A stretch of 64,000 nucleotides of DNA from Vogesella indigofera (GTDB lineage Bacteria > Pseudomonadota > Gammaproteobacteria > Burkholderiales > Chromobacteriaceae): positions 6,919 through 70,918 of the forward strand of contig NZ_JAQQLA010000011.1 of assembly GCF_028548395.1 (NCBI RefSeq). Reading direction: 5' to 3'. Positions 31,830 to 42,984 of the stretch are shown here, one piece after another. Below the pieces are notes generated by a model. The model was not told the origin of the DNA, ran no database searches, and was given only the letters and a program-made list of their open reading frames with translations. Every line of letters begins with the position of its first letter. Positions within the stretch are counted from its first letter, which is position 1. A program made the translations under genes and the position numbers.

Positions 31830-34800
31830 TTACAGCAGCACGCGTTCGATGCCACCGTTGCGGGCGTTGTCGACGTAGTCCTTCATCCAGTTGTCACCCA
31901 GCAGGTGCTTGGCCATTTCCACCACGATGTAGTCGGCCTGGGTGCCGGTGTCGTCGCTGTAGCGGGACAGACCCTGCAGGCAGGACGGGCAGGAGGTCAG
32001 GATCTTCACCGGCTTGTCGGCGTCGCCGAGCTTGGCCAGGTCCTTGTTGATCTCCTCTTCCTTGCGGAAGCGTACCTGGGTGGCGATGTCCGGGCGGCTG
32101 GCGGCAAAGGTGCCGGATTCGCCGCAGCAACGGTCGTTCTGCACCACGCCGCCGCCGAGCAGCTCGTTCACCACCTTGATCGGCTGGTAGGCCTTCATCG
32201 GGGTGTGGCACGGGTCGTGGTACATGTACTTCTGGCCGCCGACGCCGTCCAGCTTCAAGCCCTTCTCCATCAGGTATTCGTGGATGTCGATGATGCGGCA
32301 ACCGGGGAAGATCTCCTCGAAGCGGTACTGCGCCAGCTGGTCGTAACAGGTGCCACAGCTGACCACCACGGTCTTGATGTCCAGGTAGTTCAGCGTGTTG
32401 GCCATGCGGTGGAACAGCACGCGGTTCTCGGTGGTGATGGCGTCGCCCTTGTCCTTGAAGCCGGCGCTGGTCTGCGGGTAGCCGCAGCACAGGTAGCCCG
32501 GCGGCAGCACGGTCTGGGTGCCGACGTGCCACAGCATCGCCTGGGTGGCGAGGCCGACCTGGCTGAACAACCGCTCCGAGCCGCAGCCGGGGAAGTAGAA
32601 CACCGCTTCCGCGTCTTCGCTGTCCTTCGGATTGCGGATCACCGGGATCACGTTACCGTCTTCCACGTCCAAGAGCGCACGCGCGGTTTTCTTCGGCAGC
32701 CCGCCCGGCATCGGCTTGTTGATGAAGTGGATCACCTGCGCCTTGATCGGCGCCTTGCCCAGCGTCGCCGGCGGCTGCGCTGTCTGTGTGCCGGTCAGCC
32801 CCAGCTTCTTGCCGATGCGGTTGCCCAGGCGCTGCAGCTTGTAGGCGCCGCCGACCAGACCGCTGCGGATGGTCTTGATGGTGGCCGGGTCCTTGGCGGT
32901 GAGGAAGGCCATGCCCAGTGCGGTGCCGGGGTTGAACTTCTTGTTGCCGGTCTTGCGCAGGAAGTTGCGCATCGCCACCGACACGTCGCCGAAGTCGATC
33001 TTCACCGGGCACGGCTTCACGCAGCGGTGGCACACGGTGCAGTGGTCGGCGACGTCGGACAGCTCCTCGAAGTGCTTCAGGCTGACGCCGCGGCGGGTCT
33101 GTTCCTCGTACAGGAAGGCTTCGGTCAGCAGGCCGACGCCGAGGATCTTGTTGCGCGGCGAGTACAGCAGGTTGGCGCGCGGCACGTGGGTGGAGCACAC
33201 CGGCTTGCACTTGCCGCAGCGCAGGCAGTCCTTCACCGAATCGGAAATCTGGCCGATGTCGGACTGTTCCAGGATCAGCGATTCGGCGCCCAGCAGCGAG
33301 AACGACGGCGTGTAGGCCATCGCCAGGTCGGCACCCGGCAGCAGCTTGCCCTTGTTGAAGTGGCCGTTGGGGTCGACGCGCGCCTTGTAGTCGCGGAACG
33401 GCTGGATTTCCTCTTCGGTGAGGAATTCCAGCTTGGTGATGCCGATGCCGTGCTCGCCGGAGATCACGCCGTTGAGCGAGCGTGCCAGCTTCATGATGCG
33501 TTCCACCGCGCGGTGCGCGGTCTGCAGCATCTCGTAGTCGTCGGAGTTGACCGGGATGTTGGTGTGCACGTTGCCGTCGCCGGCGTGCATGTGCAGCGCG
33601 ACGAAGGCGCGGCCGCGCAGCACCTTCTGCTGGATCAGGCGGATGGCTTCGATAATGGGGCTGTCGGCCTTGCCGGCGAACAGCGCTTCCAGATCGGCCT
33701 GCAGTTCGCGCTTCCAGCTGACGCGCAGCTTGAAGTCGCGCATGGCGATGAACACGCTGGCCTCAAGGTTGGCCGCAGCGTCTTCCAGTGGTGCCTGCGG
33801 CCAACCTTGCACGTACTGCGCCAGCGGCGTGTCGAGGTTGTCCAGCAGCCACTGCCAGCGCTGTTGCACGGCGGTAATCAGCTCCAGCGCGGTTTCACGG
33901 CGGTCGCCGATCAGCTCGTCGGCGGACAGGGTGCCGCCTTCGGTATCCACCGGCAGGCGGCCGTGGAAGAATTCGGCCAGCTGGCCCAGCAGCTTGATCT
34001 TGCTGGCGATCGACAGCTCGATGTTGATGCGCTCGATGCCGTCGCTGTAGTCGCCGAGGCGATCCAGCGGGATCACCACGTCCTCGTTGATCTTGAAGGC
34101 GTTGGTGTGACGGGCGATGGCGGCGGTGCGCGAACGGTCGAGCCAGAAGGTCTTGCGCGCCTCCGGGGTGACGGCGATGAAGCCTTCGCCGTGGCGGGCG
34201 TTGGCGTAGCGCACCACCTGGCTGGCGGCCTCGGCCACCGCGTTTTCATTGTCGGACACGATGTCGGCGATCAGCACCATCTTCGGCCGGCCCTTGGACT
34301 TGGCCTTGGTGGCGTAGCCGACGGCGCGCACGTAGCGCCAGTCGAGGTGCTCCAGGCCGGCCAGCTGCACGCCGGCCAGCACGCCGGCGCCGTTCGGCTT
34401 GAAGTAGTCGGTGATCTCGACGATGGCGGGCGTGGCTTCGGCCACGGTGCCGAAGAATTCCAGGCACACGGTGCGGGTGTGCGCCGGCATCTTGTGCAGC
34501 ACGAAGCGCGCGCTGGTGATGATGCCGTCGGTGCCTTCCTTCTGCACGCCGGGCAGGCCGGCGAGGAACTTGTCGGTGACGTCCTTGCCGAGGCCGACTT
34601 TGCGGAAGCTGCGGCCCGGAACGTCCAGCTGCTCGCTGGAGATCACGGTCTGGCCGTCGTCCTGCAGGCGGCTGACGCGGAAGCTGGCGACATCGACGTC
34701 GTGGATCTTGCCGTAGTTGTGATTGAGGCGTTCGACGAACAGCCAGTTGCCGTCCGGGTCGACCATCTTCCAGCTGGCGAGGTTGTCCAGCGCGGTGCCC

Positions 34801-35675
34801 CACAGCACCGCCTTCTTGCCGCCGGCGTTCATCGCCACGTTGCCGCCGATACAGGAGGCTTCCGCCGAGGTCGGGTCCACCGCGAACACCAGGCCAGCGG
34901 CGCTGGCCGCTTCGGATACGCGGGCGGTGACCACCCCGGCGCCGCACTGGATGGTGGCGCGCTTGCCGTCGAGGCCCGGCAGGGCGATGTATTCGACGCC
35001 GACGTGACGGTCGAGCTTCTCGGTGTTGATCACCGCCGAGCGCTTGTCCAGCGGCACCGCGCCGCCGGTGTAGCCGGTGCCGCCGCCGCGCGGGATGATG
35101 GTCAGTTCCAGTTCGATACAGGCCTTCACCAGCGGCGCGATCTCGGCTTCGGTATCCGGGCACAGCACCACGAACGGGTACTCGACGCGCCAGTCGGTGG
35201 CGTCGGTGACGTGCGACACCCGCGCCAGGCCGTCGAACAGGATGTTGTCGCGGCGGGTGATCTTGCCGAAGCGCTTGAGGATGGCGGCGCGCAGCTCGCG
35301 CGTCTCGCCGAACTGCTGCTCGAAGCTGTCCACCGCCTGATAGGCGGCGGCGATCATGCGGCCAACCTTGTCGTTGCCGTCACGGCGCTTGTCCACTTCG
35401 CCGAGGCGGTGGCGCAGCGCGCCGACCAGCGCGGTCAGGCGCTGCGGGTTATCCAGCAGGTCATCGACCAGATAGGGGTTGCGGTCCACCACCCAGATGT
35501 CGCCCAGCACCTCGAAAAGCATACGGGCAGAACGGCCTGTTTTCCGTTCTGCCCGTAGCTCTTCGAGTAATTGCCACATCGGTTCGCCCAGCAGGCGAAT
35601 GATGATCTCGCGATCCGAATATGAGGTGTAGTTGTACGGGATTTCCCGTACGCGTGTGTGAGTGGTGGCGCTCAT
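31830..35675 (-). CDS. large FAD-linked oxidase / 4Fe-4S / CCG-domain dehydrogenase (D-lactate dehydrogenase-like, DUF3683)
   Basis: Predicted membrane-associated D-2-hydroxyacid (probably D-lactate) dehydrogenase passing electrons to the quinone pool. In 1281 residues it joins an N-terminal DUF3683 region (about 1-150), an FAD-binding domain with [11 protein letters not shown] (about 190-200), a FAD-oxidase C-terminal domain with [10 protein letters not shown], two 4Fe-4S motifs ([11 protein letters not shown] near 814, [12 protein letters not shown] near 880) and two CCG domains (FPGCGSERL near 1025; YHDPCHTP near 1153; CCGESG near 1182), like a GlcD-GlcF fusion. An inverted pair of repeat words lies inside the gene (33765-33808), encoding GWPQA and AAANLEA. 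Substrate is inferred. Confidence 0.88.
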   Translation of the reverse strand: MSATTHTRVREIPYNYTSYSDREIIIRLLGEPMWQLLEELRAERKTGRSARMLFEVLGDIWVVDRNPYLVDDLLDNPQRLTALVGALRHRLGEVDKRRDGNDKVGRMIAAAYQAVDSFEQQFGETRELRAAILKRFGKITRRDNILFDGLARVSHVTDATDWRVEYPFVVLCPDTEAEIAPLVKACIELELTIIPRGGGTGYTGGAVPLDKRSAVINTEKLDRHVGVEYIALPGLDGKRATIQCGAGVVTARVSEAASAAGLVFAVDPTSAEASCIGGNVAMNAGGKKAVLWGTALDNLASWKMVDPDGNWLFVERLNHNYGKIHDVDVASFRVSRLQDDGQTVISSEQLDVPGRSFRKVGLGKDVTDKFLAGLPGVQKEGTDGIITSARFVLHKMPAHTRTVCLEFFGTVAEATPAIVEITDYFKPNGAGVLAGVQLAGLEHLDWRYVRAVGYATKAKSKGRPKMVLIADIVSDNENAVAEAASQVVRYANARHGEGFIAVTPEARKTFWLDRSRTAAIARHTNAFKINEDVVIPLDRLGDYSDGIERINIELSIASKIKLLGQLAEFFHGRLPVDTEGGTLSADELIGDRRETALELITAVQQRWQWLLDNLDTPLAQYVQGWPQAPLEDAAANLEASVFIAMRDFKLRVSWKRELQADLEALFAGKADSPIIEAIRLIQQKVLRGRAFVALHMHAGDGNVHTNIPVNSDDYEMLQTAHRAVERIMKLARSLNGVISGEHGIGITKLEFLTEEEIQPFRDYKARVDPNGHFNKGKLLPGADLAMAYTPSFSLLGAESLILEQSDIGQISDSVKDCLRCGKCKPVCSTHVPRANLLYSPRNKILGVGLLTEAFLYEEQTRRGVSLKHFEELSDVADHCTVCHRCVKPCPVKIDFGDVSVAMRNFLRKTGNKKFNPGTALGMAFLTAKDPATIKTIRSGLVGGAYKLQRLGNRIGKKLGLTGTQTAQPPATLGKAPIKAQVIHFINKPMPGGLPKKTARALLDVEDGNVIPVIRNPKDSEDAEAVFYFPGCGSERLFSQVGLATQAMLWHVGTQTVLPPGYLCCGYPQTSAGFKDKGDAITTENRVLFHRMANTLNYLDIKTVVVSCGTCYDQLAQYRFEEIFPGCRIIDIHEYLMEKGLKLDGVGGQKYMYHDPCHTPMKAYQPIKVVNELLGGGVVQNDRCCGESGTFAASRPDIATQVRFRKEEEINKDLAKLGDADKPVKILTSCPSCLQGLSRYSDDTGTQADYIVVEMAKHLLGDNWMKDYVDNARNGGIERVLL

Positions 35676-35888
35676 TATGTCCCTGAACTTCGGCGATTAT
35701 TTGTGGAGAGTTGCCGCGATTTTACCGCAAATGCTGCGCCGCGAAAAATGCCGCTAACGTCAGGCTGATATAACCGTTAGTGATTGGCTATTGTCGACAT
35801 TATGCAAATAACGTGAACCGTCGTTTGCGGGCGCCGCATGGCAACTGGCGGCCAGGATCGGCCGCCAGCAGGGCGCAATGGGGAGGGG

Positions 35889-36863
35889 TCAGGTCGCGAG
35901 CTGGGCCGCCAGCCGCACCGCCTCGAACAGGCTGCCGGGATCGGCGCGGCCGGTGGCGGCGAGATCGAGCGCGGTGCCGTGATCGACCGAGGTGCGGATG
36001 ATGGGCAGGCCCAAGGTGATGTTGATGCCGGCACCGAAGCTGGCGTGCTTCAGCACCGGCAGGCCCTGGTCGTGGTACATCGCCAGTACCGCGTCGCCCT
36101 GCGCCAGCTTGTCCGGGTTGAACAGGGTGTCGGCCGGCAGTGGGCCGATCAGGTTCATACCTTCCGCGCGCAATGCGGCCAACGTTGGCTCGATGACGTC
36201 GATTTCCTCGCGACCCATGTGGCCGCCCTCGCCGGCGTGCGGATTGAGGCCGGCCACCAGGATGCGTGGCGCGGCGATGCCGAACTTGCTGACCAGGTCG
36301 GCGTGCAGGATGCGGATGACCGCCGTCAGACTCTCCTGGGTGATGGCGTCCGGCACCGCGCGCAGCGGCAGGTGGGTGGTGGCCAGCGCCACGCGCATGC
36401 CGCCGCCGGCCAGCATCATCACCACCAGTGGCGTGGCGGTATGCTCGGCGAGGTACTCGGTGTGGCCGGAGAACGCTACGCCGGCGTCATTGATCACGCC
36501 CTTGTGCACCGGCGCGGTGACCATGGCGGCGAACTCGCCACGCACGCAGCCGGCGATGGCGACGTCCAGCGTGGCCAGCACGTAGCGGCCGTTGGCGGCA
36601 TCCAGCACTCCCGGCCGGCAGGGCGCCGCCAGCGGCACGTGCCACACTTCCAGCGCCCCGGCCGGTGCTGGCTGCGTGCGCCGGTAGTCGACCAGCGGCA
36701 CGTCCAGTCCCAGCGCAGCGGCGCGCTGTTGCAGCAGGTTCTTGTCGGCGATGACGACGCAGCGCGCCGGCAGCGCCAGCTGTGGCAGGCGCAGCACCAG
36801 GTCGGGGCCGATGCCGGCCGGTTCGCCTGCGGTGACGGCGAGGAGGGGGAGCGGGGTGGACAT
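35889..36863 (-). CDS. pdxA: 4-hydroxythreonine-4-phosphate dehydrogenase PdxA
   Basis: NAD-dependent enzyme of the DXP-dependent pyridoxal phosphate pathway. The 324-residue protein has the start [16 protein letters not shown], the metal-binding [24 protein letters not shown], and the [11 protein letters not shown] and DHGTALDLA segments. The start at 36863 is after GGGGAG on the minus strand; the frame runs on upstream through repeats without family sequence. It follows surA as in the surA-pdxA arrangement of many proteobacteria, but a terminator hairpin and three short repeats separate them. Confidence 0.96.
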   Translation of the reverse strand: MSTPLPLLAVTAGEPAGIGPDLVLRLPQLALPARCVVIADKNLLQQRAAALGLDVPLVDYRRTQPAPAGALEVWHVPLAAPCRPGVLDAANGRYVLATLDVAIAGCVRGEFAAMVTAPVHKGVINDAGVAFSGHTEYLAEHTATPLVVMMLAGGGMRVALATTHLPLRAVPDAITQESLTAVIRILHADLVSKFGIAAPRILVAGLNPHAGEGGHMGREEIDVIEPTLAALRAEGMNLIGPLPADTLFNPDKLAQGDAVLAMYHDQGLPVLKHASFGAGINITLGLPIIRTSVDHGTALDLAATGRADPGSLFEAVRLAAQLAT

Positions 36864-36874
36864 GGCGGCTTCCA

Positions 36875-36914
36875 GCAATAAAAGGGCGGCAATAAAAGGG
36901 GCAGCAATAAAAAA
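36875..36914. repeat. three short direct repeats of GCAATAAAAGGG type
   Basis: GCAATAAAA occurs at 36875, 36889 and 36904, with periods of 14 and 15 bases and similar G/C-rich spacers. The block lies between the surA terminator and the pdxA start; on the transcript strand it gives three U-rich tracts. Confidence 0.75.
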
Positions 36915-36935
36915 GGCCGATGCGAGCATCGGCCT
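36908..36935 (-). terminator. terminator-like hairpin after surA
   Basis: AGGCCGATGC and GCATCGGCCT pair around GA. An A-run on the plus strand becomes a U-run after the hairpin in the minus-strand transcript. It starts 7 bases after the surA stop codon and could limit read-through into pdxA. Confidence 0.85.
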
Positions 36936-36941
36936 GTGGGG

Positions 36942-38222
36942 TTATTTTTCGATCAGCCGGTCATCGATGAAGGCCGAGGCGCGCAGTTGCTGCAACCAGT
37001 CGTTGTAGTTCTGCTCTGCCTTGCGCTGGCGGATCTGCTGCTTGATCGCCAGCTTGGCGCGTTCGCCGGACACGTCCTGGCTGCGCACTTCTTCCAGCCG
37101 GATCAGGTGCCAGCCGAACGGGCTGCGCACCGGCTCGCTGTTGTGGCCGGGTTGCAGCGCGTTGAAGGCGCGCTCGAATTCCGGCACCGTGTCGCCGGGG
37201 TTGAGCCAGCCCAGATCGCCGCCGAGCGAGGCGCTACCGTCTTCGGAGAACTGGCGGGCCACCGCCTCGAAGCTGGCGCCGCGCTGCAGGCGGTCCTGCA
37301 CCTGCAGGATGCGCGCCTTGGCTTCCGCTTCCGAGGTGGCTTCGTTGGTCTTGATCAGGATGTGGCGCACCTTGTGTTGTTGCACCAGCTGCTCGCCGGC
37401 GCTGTTGCGCTTGTCGGACAGCTTGAACAGGAACAGGCTGCCGTTGGCGCGCACGATGTCGGTGACGTCGCCGACCTTCATGCTGTCCAGCAGCTGGATG
37501 AAGTCCGGCGGCAACGCGCTGGCGCCTTTCCAGCCCATGTCGCCGCCGTTGAGCGCGGTGGCGGCTTCGGAGTAGCGGGCGGCCACTTCGGCGAACGGCT
37601 GGCCGTTACGGATCGCCTGCTGCGCTTCCTGCAGTCGCAGTCGCAGTTTCTCGATCTGCGCGGCATCAGCGCGTTCCGGCACGTTGAGCTGGATCATCGC
37701 CAGCCGGTACTCGGCGTTGGACAGTCCCTGGGTGCTCTTCAGTACCTGTTCCACTTCGCTGTCGGTGACATTGACGCGACCGGCGATCTCGCGTTCCTTG
37801 ATGCGGTCCAGCAGCAGGTCTTTGCGCAGGCTCTTGCGGAATTGCTCCAGCGACAGTCCGTCCTGCTGCAGGCGGGCGTACAGCCCCTGCAGGTCGGTCT
37901 TGTTCTGCGCCGCCAGCCGTTGCAGGGTCTGGTCGATTTCGCTTTCGCTGACGCGCAGGCCGTTGCTGGCGGCGTACTGCAGCTGCAGCTGCTCGTTGAC
38001 CATCAGGTCCAGCACCTGCCGCGACAGCACGCTGGCCGGCGGCAGCGCCACGTTCTGCCGTTTCAGGCTGGCGGTGATTTCGGCTTCGCGCTGTTGCAGT
38101 TCGCTCAGCGTGATCACGCCGTTGTTGATCACGGCGACGATGCGGTCGGCGGTCTGCACGGCAGCGCTGGCCGGGGTGGCCAGGCTGAGGGCGAGGGTCG
38201 CGGCAAGAAGGAGCTGTTTCAT
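36942..38222 (-). CDS. surA: periplasmic chaperone / peptidyl-prolyl isomerase SurA
   Basis: Periplasmic chaperone for outer-membrane proteins, LptD being a major client. The 426-residue protein has a signal peptide (1-20, cleaved near ASA), the SurA N-terminal chaperone domain (VAVINNGVITLSEL), and two parvulin domains, the second with FSEDGSASLGGDLGWLNPG and SPFGWHLIRLEEV. The start overlaps the lptD stop by one base (TGATG), so synthesis is coupled to its main client. Confidence 0.97.
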   Translation of the reverse strand: MKQLLLAATLALSLATPASAAVQTADRIVAVINNGVITLSELQQREAEITASLKRQNVALPPASVLSRQVLDLMVNEQLQLQYAASNGLRVSESEIDQTLQRLAAQNKTDLQGLYARLQQDGLSLEQFRKSLRKDLLLDRIKEREIAGRVNVTDSEVEQVLKSTQGLSNAEYRLAMIQLNVPERADAAQIEKLRLRLQEAQQAIRNGQPFAEVAARYSEAATALNGGDMGWKGASALPPDFIQLLDSMKVGDVTDIVRANGSLFLFKLSDKRNSAGEQLVQQHKVRHILIKTNEATSEAEAKARILQVQDRLQRGASFEAVARQFSEDGSASLGGDLGWLNPGDTVPEFERAFNALQPGHNSEPVRSPFGWHLIRLEEVRSQDVSGERAKLAIKQQIRQRKAEQNYNDWLQQLRASAFIDDRLIEK

Positions 38223-40414
38223 CAGTTACCTGTTGTCTCGTTGATTGGGCTGTAGCCCGGAATGGCTAGGCGCAGGGCATTGAGCGGATTGCTGCCGACG
38301 CTGCTGAAGTCTTTCAGCTCCAGCTGCAGGAACACGGCATTCTTGGTCTTGTCGAGGTCGGTGACGTAGCGCTGGCCGACCACGCGCATGCTCCAGCAGC
38401 CATCGTTGTACTCCACCCCGGCCAGTTGCTCCAACGCTTTTTTGTCGCGCAGCGAGTAGTTCTGCCGCGCCACCGCGTACCAGCGCGGCGCGATCGGCCA
38501 CTGGCCGGCGACATCGACCTGGCGCAAGGTGTCGCGCTCGCTGCCGCTGCCGATCAGTTCGTCACGGCCGTAGCGGTAGCGCACGCTGAGGGTCTTGCCC
38601 GGTGCCGGGTTGTAGCGCAGCTGCGCATTGTAGCGTTCGGTCTTGGACAGCGCTTGGTTGTACTGGTAGGAACCGTCCAGTCGCAGGCTGTGGCTGAGGT
38701 CGCCGCCGACGGTCACGAGCAGGTCGGAACCGGCCTCGCTGCGTTCGCTGCTGCTACCGTCGAGGCTGATGTCGTCACGGCTGAGGTAGAAGCGCTGGCC
38801 GATGGCGACGCGCAGGCGTTCCAGCCCGTTCTCCTTGTCCAGGTAGCGGCTGGTCAGCGCCGCGGTGACCTGGTTGGCGGCATTGATGCGATCGTGACCG
38901 GAGAAGCGGTTCTCGGTGAACAGCTGCGCAAAGTTGAAGTCGTTTTCCGAGGTGTCGAAGTTGGGCAGGCTGGACTGCTCGACTTTCGGGATCTTCACGT
39001 AGAACAGGCGCGGCTCCAGCGTCTGGTTCATGTCACGGCCGAACAGCGTGCTGTCGCGCTCGAAGTACAGGCCGCTGTCGAGGCTGACGATCGGTAGCGT
39101 GCGTTCGTCGCTGCGCACCGTCTGGCTGCTGTCGCTGTTGGCCAGTTCGTAGCGGGTAAAGTGGACGCCGACTTTCGGGCGCAGGAAACCCCACGGCCGC
39201 TCGATGGCATAGCTCAGGCTGGGATAGGCCACCAGTCGCGTGCCTTCCTGCTTGCTGCTGTGGCTGAAGCGGGTCAGCTCGCTTTCGAGCTTGCTGCTGA
39301 AACCGGCGAACTGCTGGCGGGCGTTGATGCTCAGCTGCGGCAGACGCGCGTAAGGCTCTTCCACCGTGTCGTTCTCATCCTGCAGTGTCTGGTAGCGCTG
39401 CGCTGTCAGCGTTACCGATCCCCACTCAGGCCGGTAGCTGAGCCAGGCCTCGCGCTTGAGGTTGACGTTGGCCGCACTGCTGACGCGGTCACCGAAGTCG
39501 TCGAAATAGTCGTCATCGGACACGTAGGCACCGTTGGCACCCAGGCTCAGCGCCGGTGCCAGCTGCTGCACGTGTTCGCCTTTCCACAGGAAACGGCTCT
39601 GCTCGCTTTTCTTGTCGTTGGGTAGCTGCTCGGTATACAGCTGGCCCTGGGCCTCCGGCAGCAGGTAGCGTCCTTCCAGCCCCAGCATCATGCCGCGCTG
39701 TTCGATGTAGCGTGGGGTAATGGTGGCGTCGTAGTTCGGCGCGATGTTCCAGTAGTAGGGCAGCGACACCTGCAGCCCGTCGCTGCCGGTGCTGATGGTG
39801 GGGAACAGCAGCCCGCTCTTGCGGCCGCCGTCCAGCGGGAAGTCGATCCACGGTGTGTACAGGATAGGCACGCCCTGGAATTCCACCCGCGCATTGCGCG
39901 CCACGCCGACATTGCGACCGTAGTCGAGGTCGATGGTGCTGGCCTTCAGGTACCAGGAGTCGTCGTTGGGGTCACAGGTGTTGGCGCGTGCGCTGCGCAG
40001 GCGGTAGTTGTCCTTGCCCTGGAATTCCAGCTTGCCGGCATTGCCGCGCAGCGTCTTGCCGTCGCGGCCGAAGCTGAAGCTCGCGTTGCTGGCACTGCCG
40101 CTGCGCTCGCCCAGCAGGTAGTCGAGCTGCTCCGCCTCGATGCGACCATCCGCCTGAGTCAGCCGCACCCGCTCGCCGGCGCGCAACTGCTGGCGCTGGA
40201 CGAAGTATTCCAGCCAGTCGGCCTCGACGGTCTGGTCGTCGCGGGTGGCCTTCACCTGGCCGCTGGCCTTCAGATCGACGTCCATCTGGCCGCTCAGGGT
40301 GTCGGATTCGACACTCAGCGTGCCCGCCGGCAGGAAGTCCGCCTGCGCCAGCGGCAGCAGGAACAGGGGGAGCAAGGCCGCCATCACGGGCGTCAAACGG
40401 AAGCGTGTCTGCAT
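38222..40414 (-). CDS. lptD: LPS-assembly outer membrane protein LptD
   Basis: Outer-membrane beta barrel that places LPS in the outer leaflet with LptE. The 730-residue protein has a signal peptide (about 1-25), the periplasmic OstA/LptA-like beta-jellyroll (about 35-170) and a large barrel. Two cysteines, in NTCDPN and DGCWSM, could form the single disulfide between jellyroll side and barrel end, fewer than the four cysteines of E. coli LptD. The gene diverges from amgK-murU and is coupled to surA. Confidence 0.96.
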   Translation of the reverse strand: MQTRFRLTPVMAALLPLFLLPLAQADFLPAGTLSVESDTLSGQMDVDLKASGQVKATRDDQTVEADWLEYFVQRQQLRAGERVRLTQADGRIEAEQLDYLLGERSGSASNASFSFGRDGKTLRGNAGKLEFQGKDNYRLRSARANTCDPNDDSWYLKASTIDLDYGRNVGVARNARVEFQGVPILYTPWIDFPLDGGRKSGLLFPTISTGSDGLQVSLPYYWNIAPNYDATITPRYIEQRGMMLGLEGRYLLPEAQGQLYTEQLPNDKKSEQSRFLWKGEHVQQLAPALSLGANGAYVSDDDYFDDFGDRVSSAANVNLKREAWLSYRPEWGSVTLTAQRYQTLQDENDTVEEPYARLPQLSINARQQFAGFSSKLESELTRFSHSSKQEGTRLVAYPSLSYAIERPWGFLRPKVGVHFTRYELANSDSSQTVRSDERTLPIVSLDSGLYFERDSTLFGRDMNQTLEPRLFYVKIPKVEQSSLPNFDTSENDFNFAQLFTENRFSGHDRINAANQVTAALTSRYLDKENGLERLRVAIGQRFYLSRDDISLDGSSSERSEAGSDLLVTVGGDLSHSLRLDGSYQYNQALSKTERYNAQLRYNPAPGKTLSVRYRYGRDELIGSGSERDTLRQVDVAGQWPIAPRWYAVARQNYSLRDKKALEQLAGVEYNDGCWSMRVVGQRYVTDLDKTKNAVFLQLELKDFSSVGSNPLNALRLAIPGYSPINETTGN

Positions 40415-40500
40415 CGGAAGAAGTCGAGCCGGCCATGTTGGGGCGCGGTCAAAGCGGTTACAATCGCGTCATTGTACCCAATTTGCCGATATACGCGACT

Positions 40501-41547
40501 ATGCAGCGACTCGAAGCCCTGAAAGCGTGGCTGGCCACGCAGTTTCCCGATCAGACCATCACGGTGGAATTCGCCGCCGCCGATGCTGATTTCCGCCGTT
40601 ACTTCCGTGCCACCTTCCCCGATGGCACTACCCGCATCGTGATGGACGCGCCGCCGGAAAAGATGAACACCGACGCCTACGTCAGCGTGCGCGAACTGTT
40701 TGCGCCGGCGGCCAACGTGCCGGCGATCCTGCTGCGCGACCGCGAGCAGGGCTTCATGCTGCTGGAGGACCTCGGCACCATCACCCTGCTGGCGGCGTTG
40801 CAGCACGATGAGTGGGAAATGGTGCGCAAGCACCTGCTGCTCGAAGCGGTCGATACCCTGATCGAGATCCAGAAGATCAGCCAGCCCGGCGTGCTGCCGG
40901 ACTACGACCACGCGCTGCTCAGCCGCGAACTGAACCTGTTCCCGGAGTGGTACGTGGCCAAGGAATTGGGCAAGCCGCTGACCTATGCCCAGCGCCAGCT
41001 GTGGGACGCGGCGCTGCAGGTGCTGCTGCCGCGCATCGAGGCGCAGGGCAAGGTCTACGTGCATCGCGACTACATCGTGCGCAACCTGATGCTGACCCCG
41101 GGCAAGCCGGGCGTGCTCGACTTCCAGGACGCGGTATACGGTCCGGTCAGCTACGACATCGTGTCGCTGCTGCGTGACGCCTTCATCGGCTGGGACGAGG
41201 AGTTCGTGCTCGACATCGCCATCCGTTACTGGGAAAAGGCGCGCGCCGCCGGCCTGCCGGTGGCGGCCACCATCGACGAGTTCTACCGCGATTTCGAGTG
41301 GATGGGCGTGCAGCGCCACCTGAAAGTGGCCGGCATCTTCGCCCGTCTCTACCACCGCGACGGCAAGGACAAGTACCGCGCCGAGATCCCGCGCTTCATC
41401 AAGTACCTGAAGAAGACCAGCCGCCGCTATCACGAGCTGCAGCCGCTGTTCCAGCTGCTGGTGGAGCTGGTCGGCCTCGACGAGGACGATAACGACGACA
41501 GCATCGGCTCGGTGTTCAGCCATACCCGCATCTCGTCCGACCAGTAA
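40501..41547 (+). CDS. amgK: N-acetylmuramate/N-acetylglucosamine anomeric kinase AmgK
   Basis: Phosphorylates MurNAc and GlcNAc at C1 in a peptidoglycan-recycling route that bypasses de novo UDP-MurNAc synthesis and fosfomycin inhibition (known in Pseudomonas). The 348-residue protein has the aminoglycoside phosphotransferase fold with HRDYIVRNLML (catalytic HxD and metal Asn) and GVLDFQDAVYGP (DFQD metal motif). ATG 40501 follows a TACAAT -10 box at 40459-40464; the longer frame overlaps lptD and is rejected. Its pairing with murU beside lptD-surA is conserved in Pseudomonas too. Confidence 0.93.
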   Translation: MQRLEALKAWLATQFPDQTITVEFAAADADFRRYFRATFPDGTTRIVMDAPPEKMNTDAYVSVRELFAPAANVPAILLRDREQGFMLLEDLGTITLLAALQHDEWEMVRKHLLLEAVDTLIEIQKISQPGVLPDYDHALLSRELNLFPEWYVAKELGKPLTYAQRQLWDAALQVLLPRIEAQGKVYVHRDYIVRNLMLTPGKPGVLDFQDAVYGPVSYDIVSLLRDAFIGWDEEFVLDIAIRYWEKARAAGLPVAATIDEFYRDFEWMGVQRHLKVAGIFARLYHRDGKDKYRAEIPRFIKYLKKTSRRYHELQPLFQLLVELVGLDEDDNDDSIGSVFSHTRISSDQ

Positions 41548-42842
<1,295 letters not shown>

Positions 42843-42984
42843 GCGGCGGCCTGCGGCCAACCTTGGGCGCGACGGGGTGTCGTTGCATCACTTCTATATT
42901 ACCCACCCGTATCGCGGCCACTCGTCCCGGGCGGGTTCGTCCCGGTCACACGCCGCAATGGTACAGCGCTCAGGGGTACAGCGC

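Noticed and set aside
31800-35558. Open frame of 1252 codons antisense to the large dehydrogenase gene
   Set aside because: High-GC shadow of a real gene: the minus-strand product has clear FAD, Fe-S and CCG motifs, while the antisense product is low-complexity Val/Ala/Gly/His sequence with no motif.
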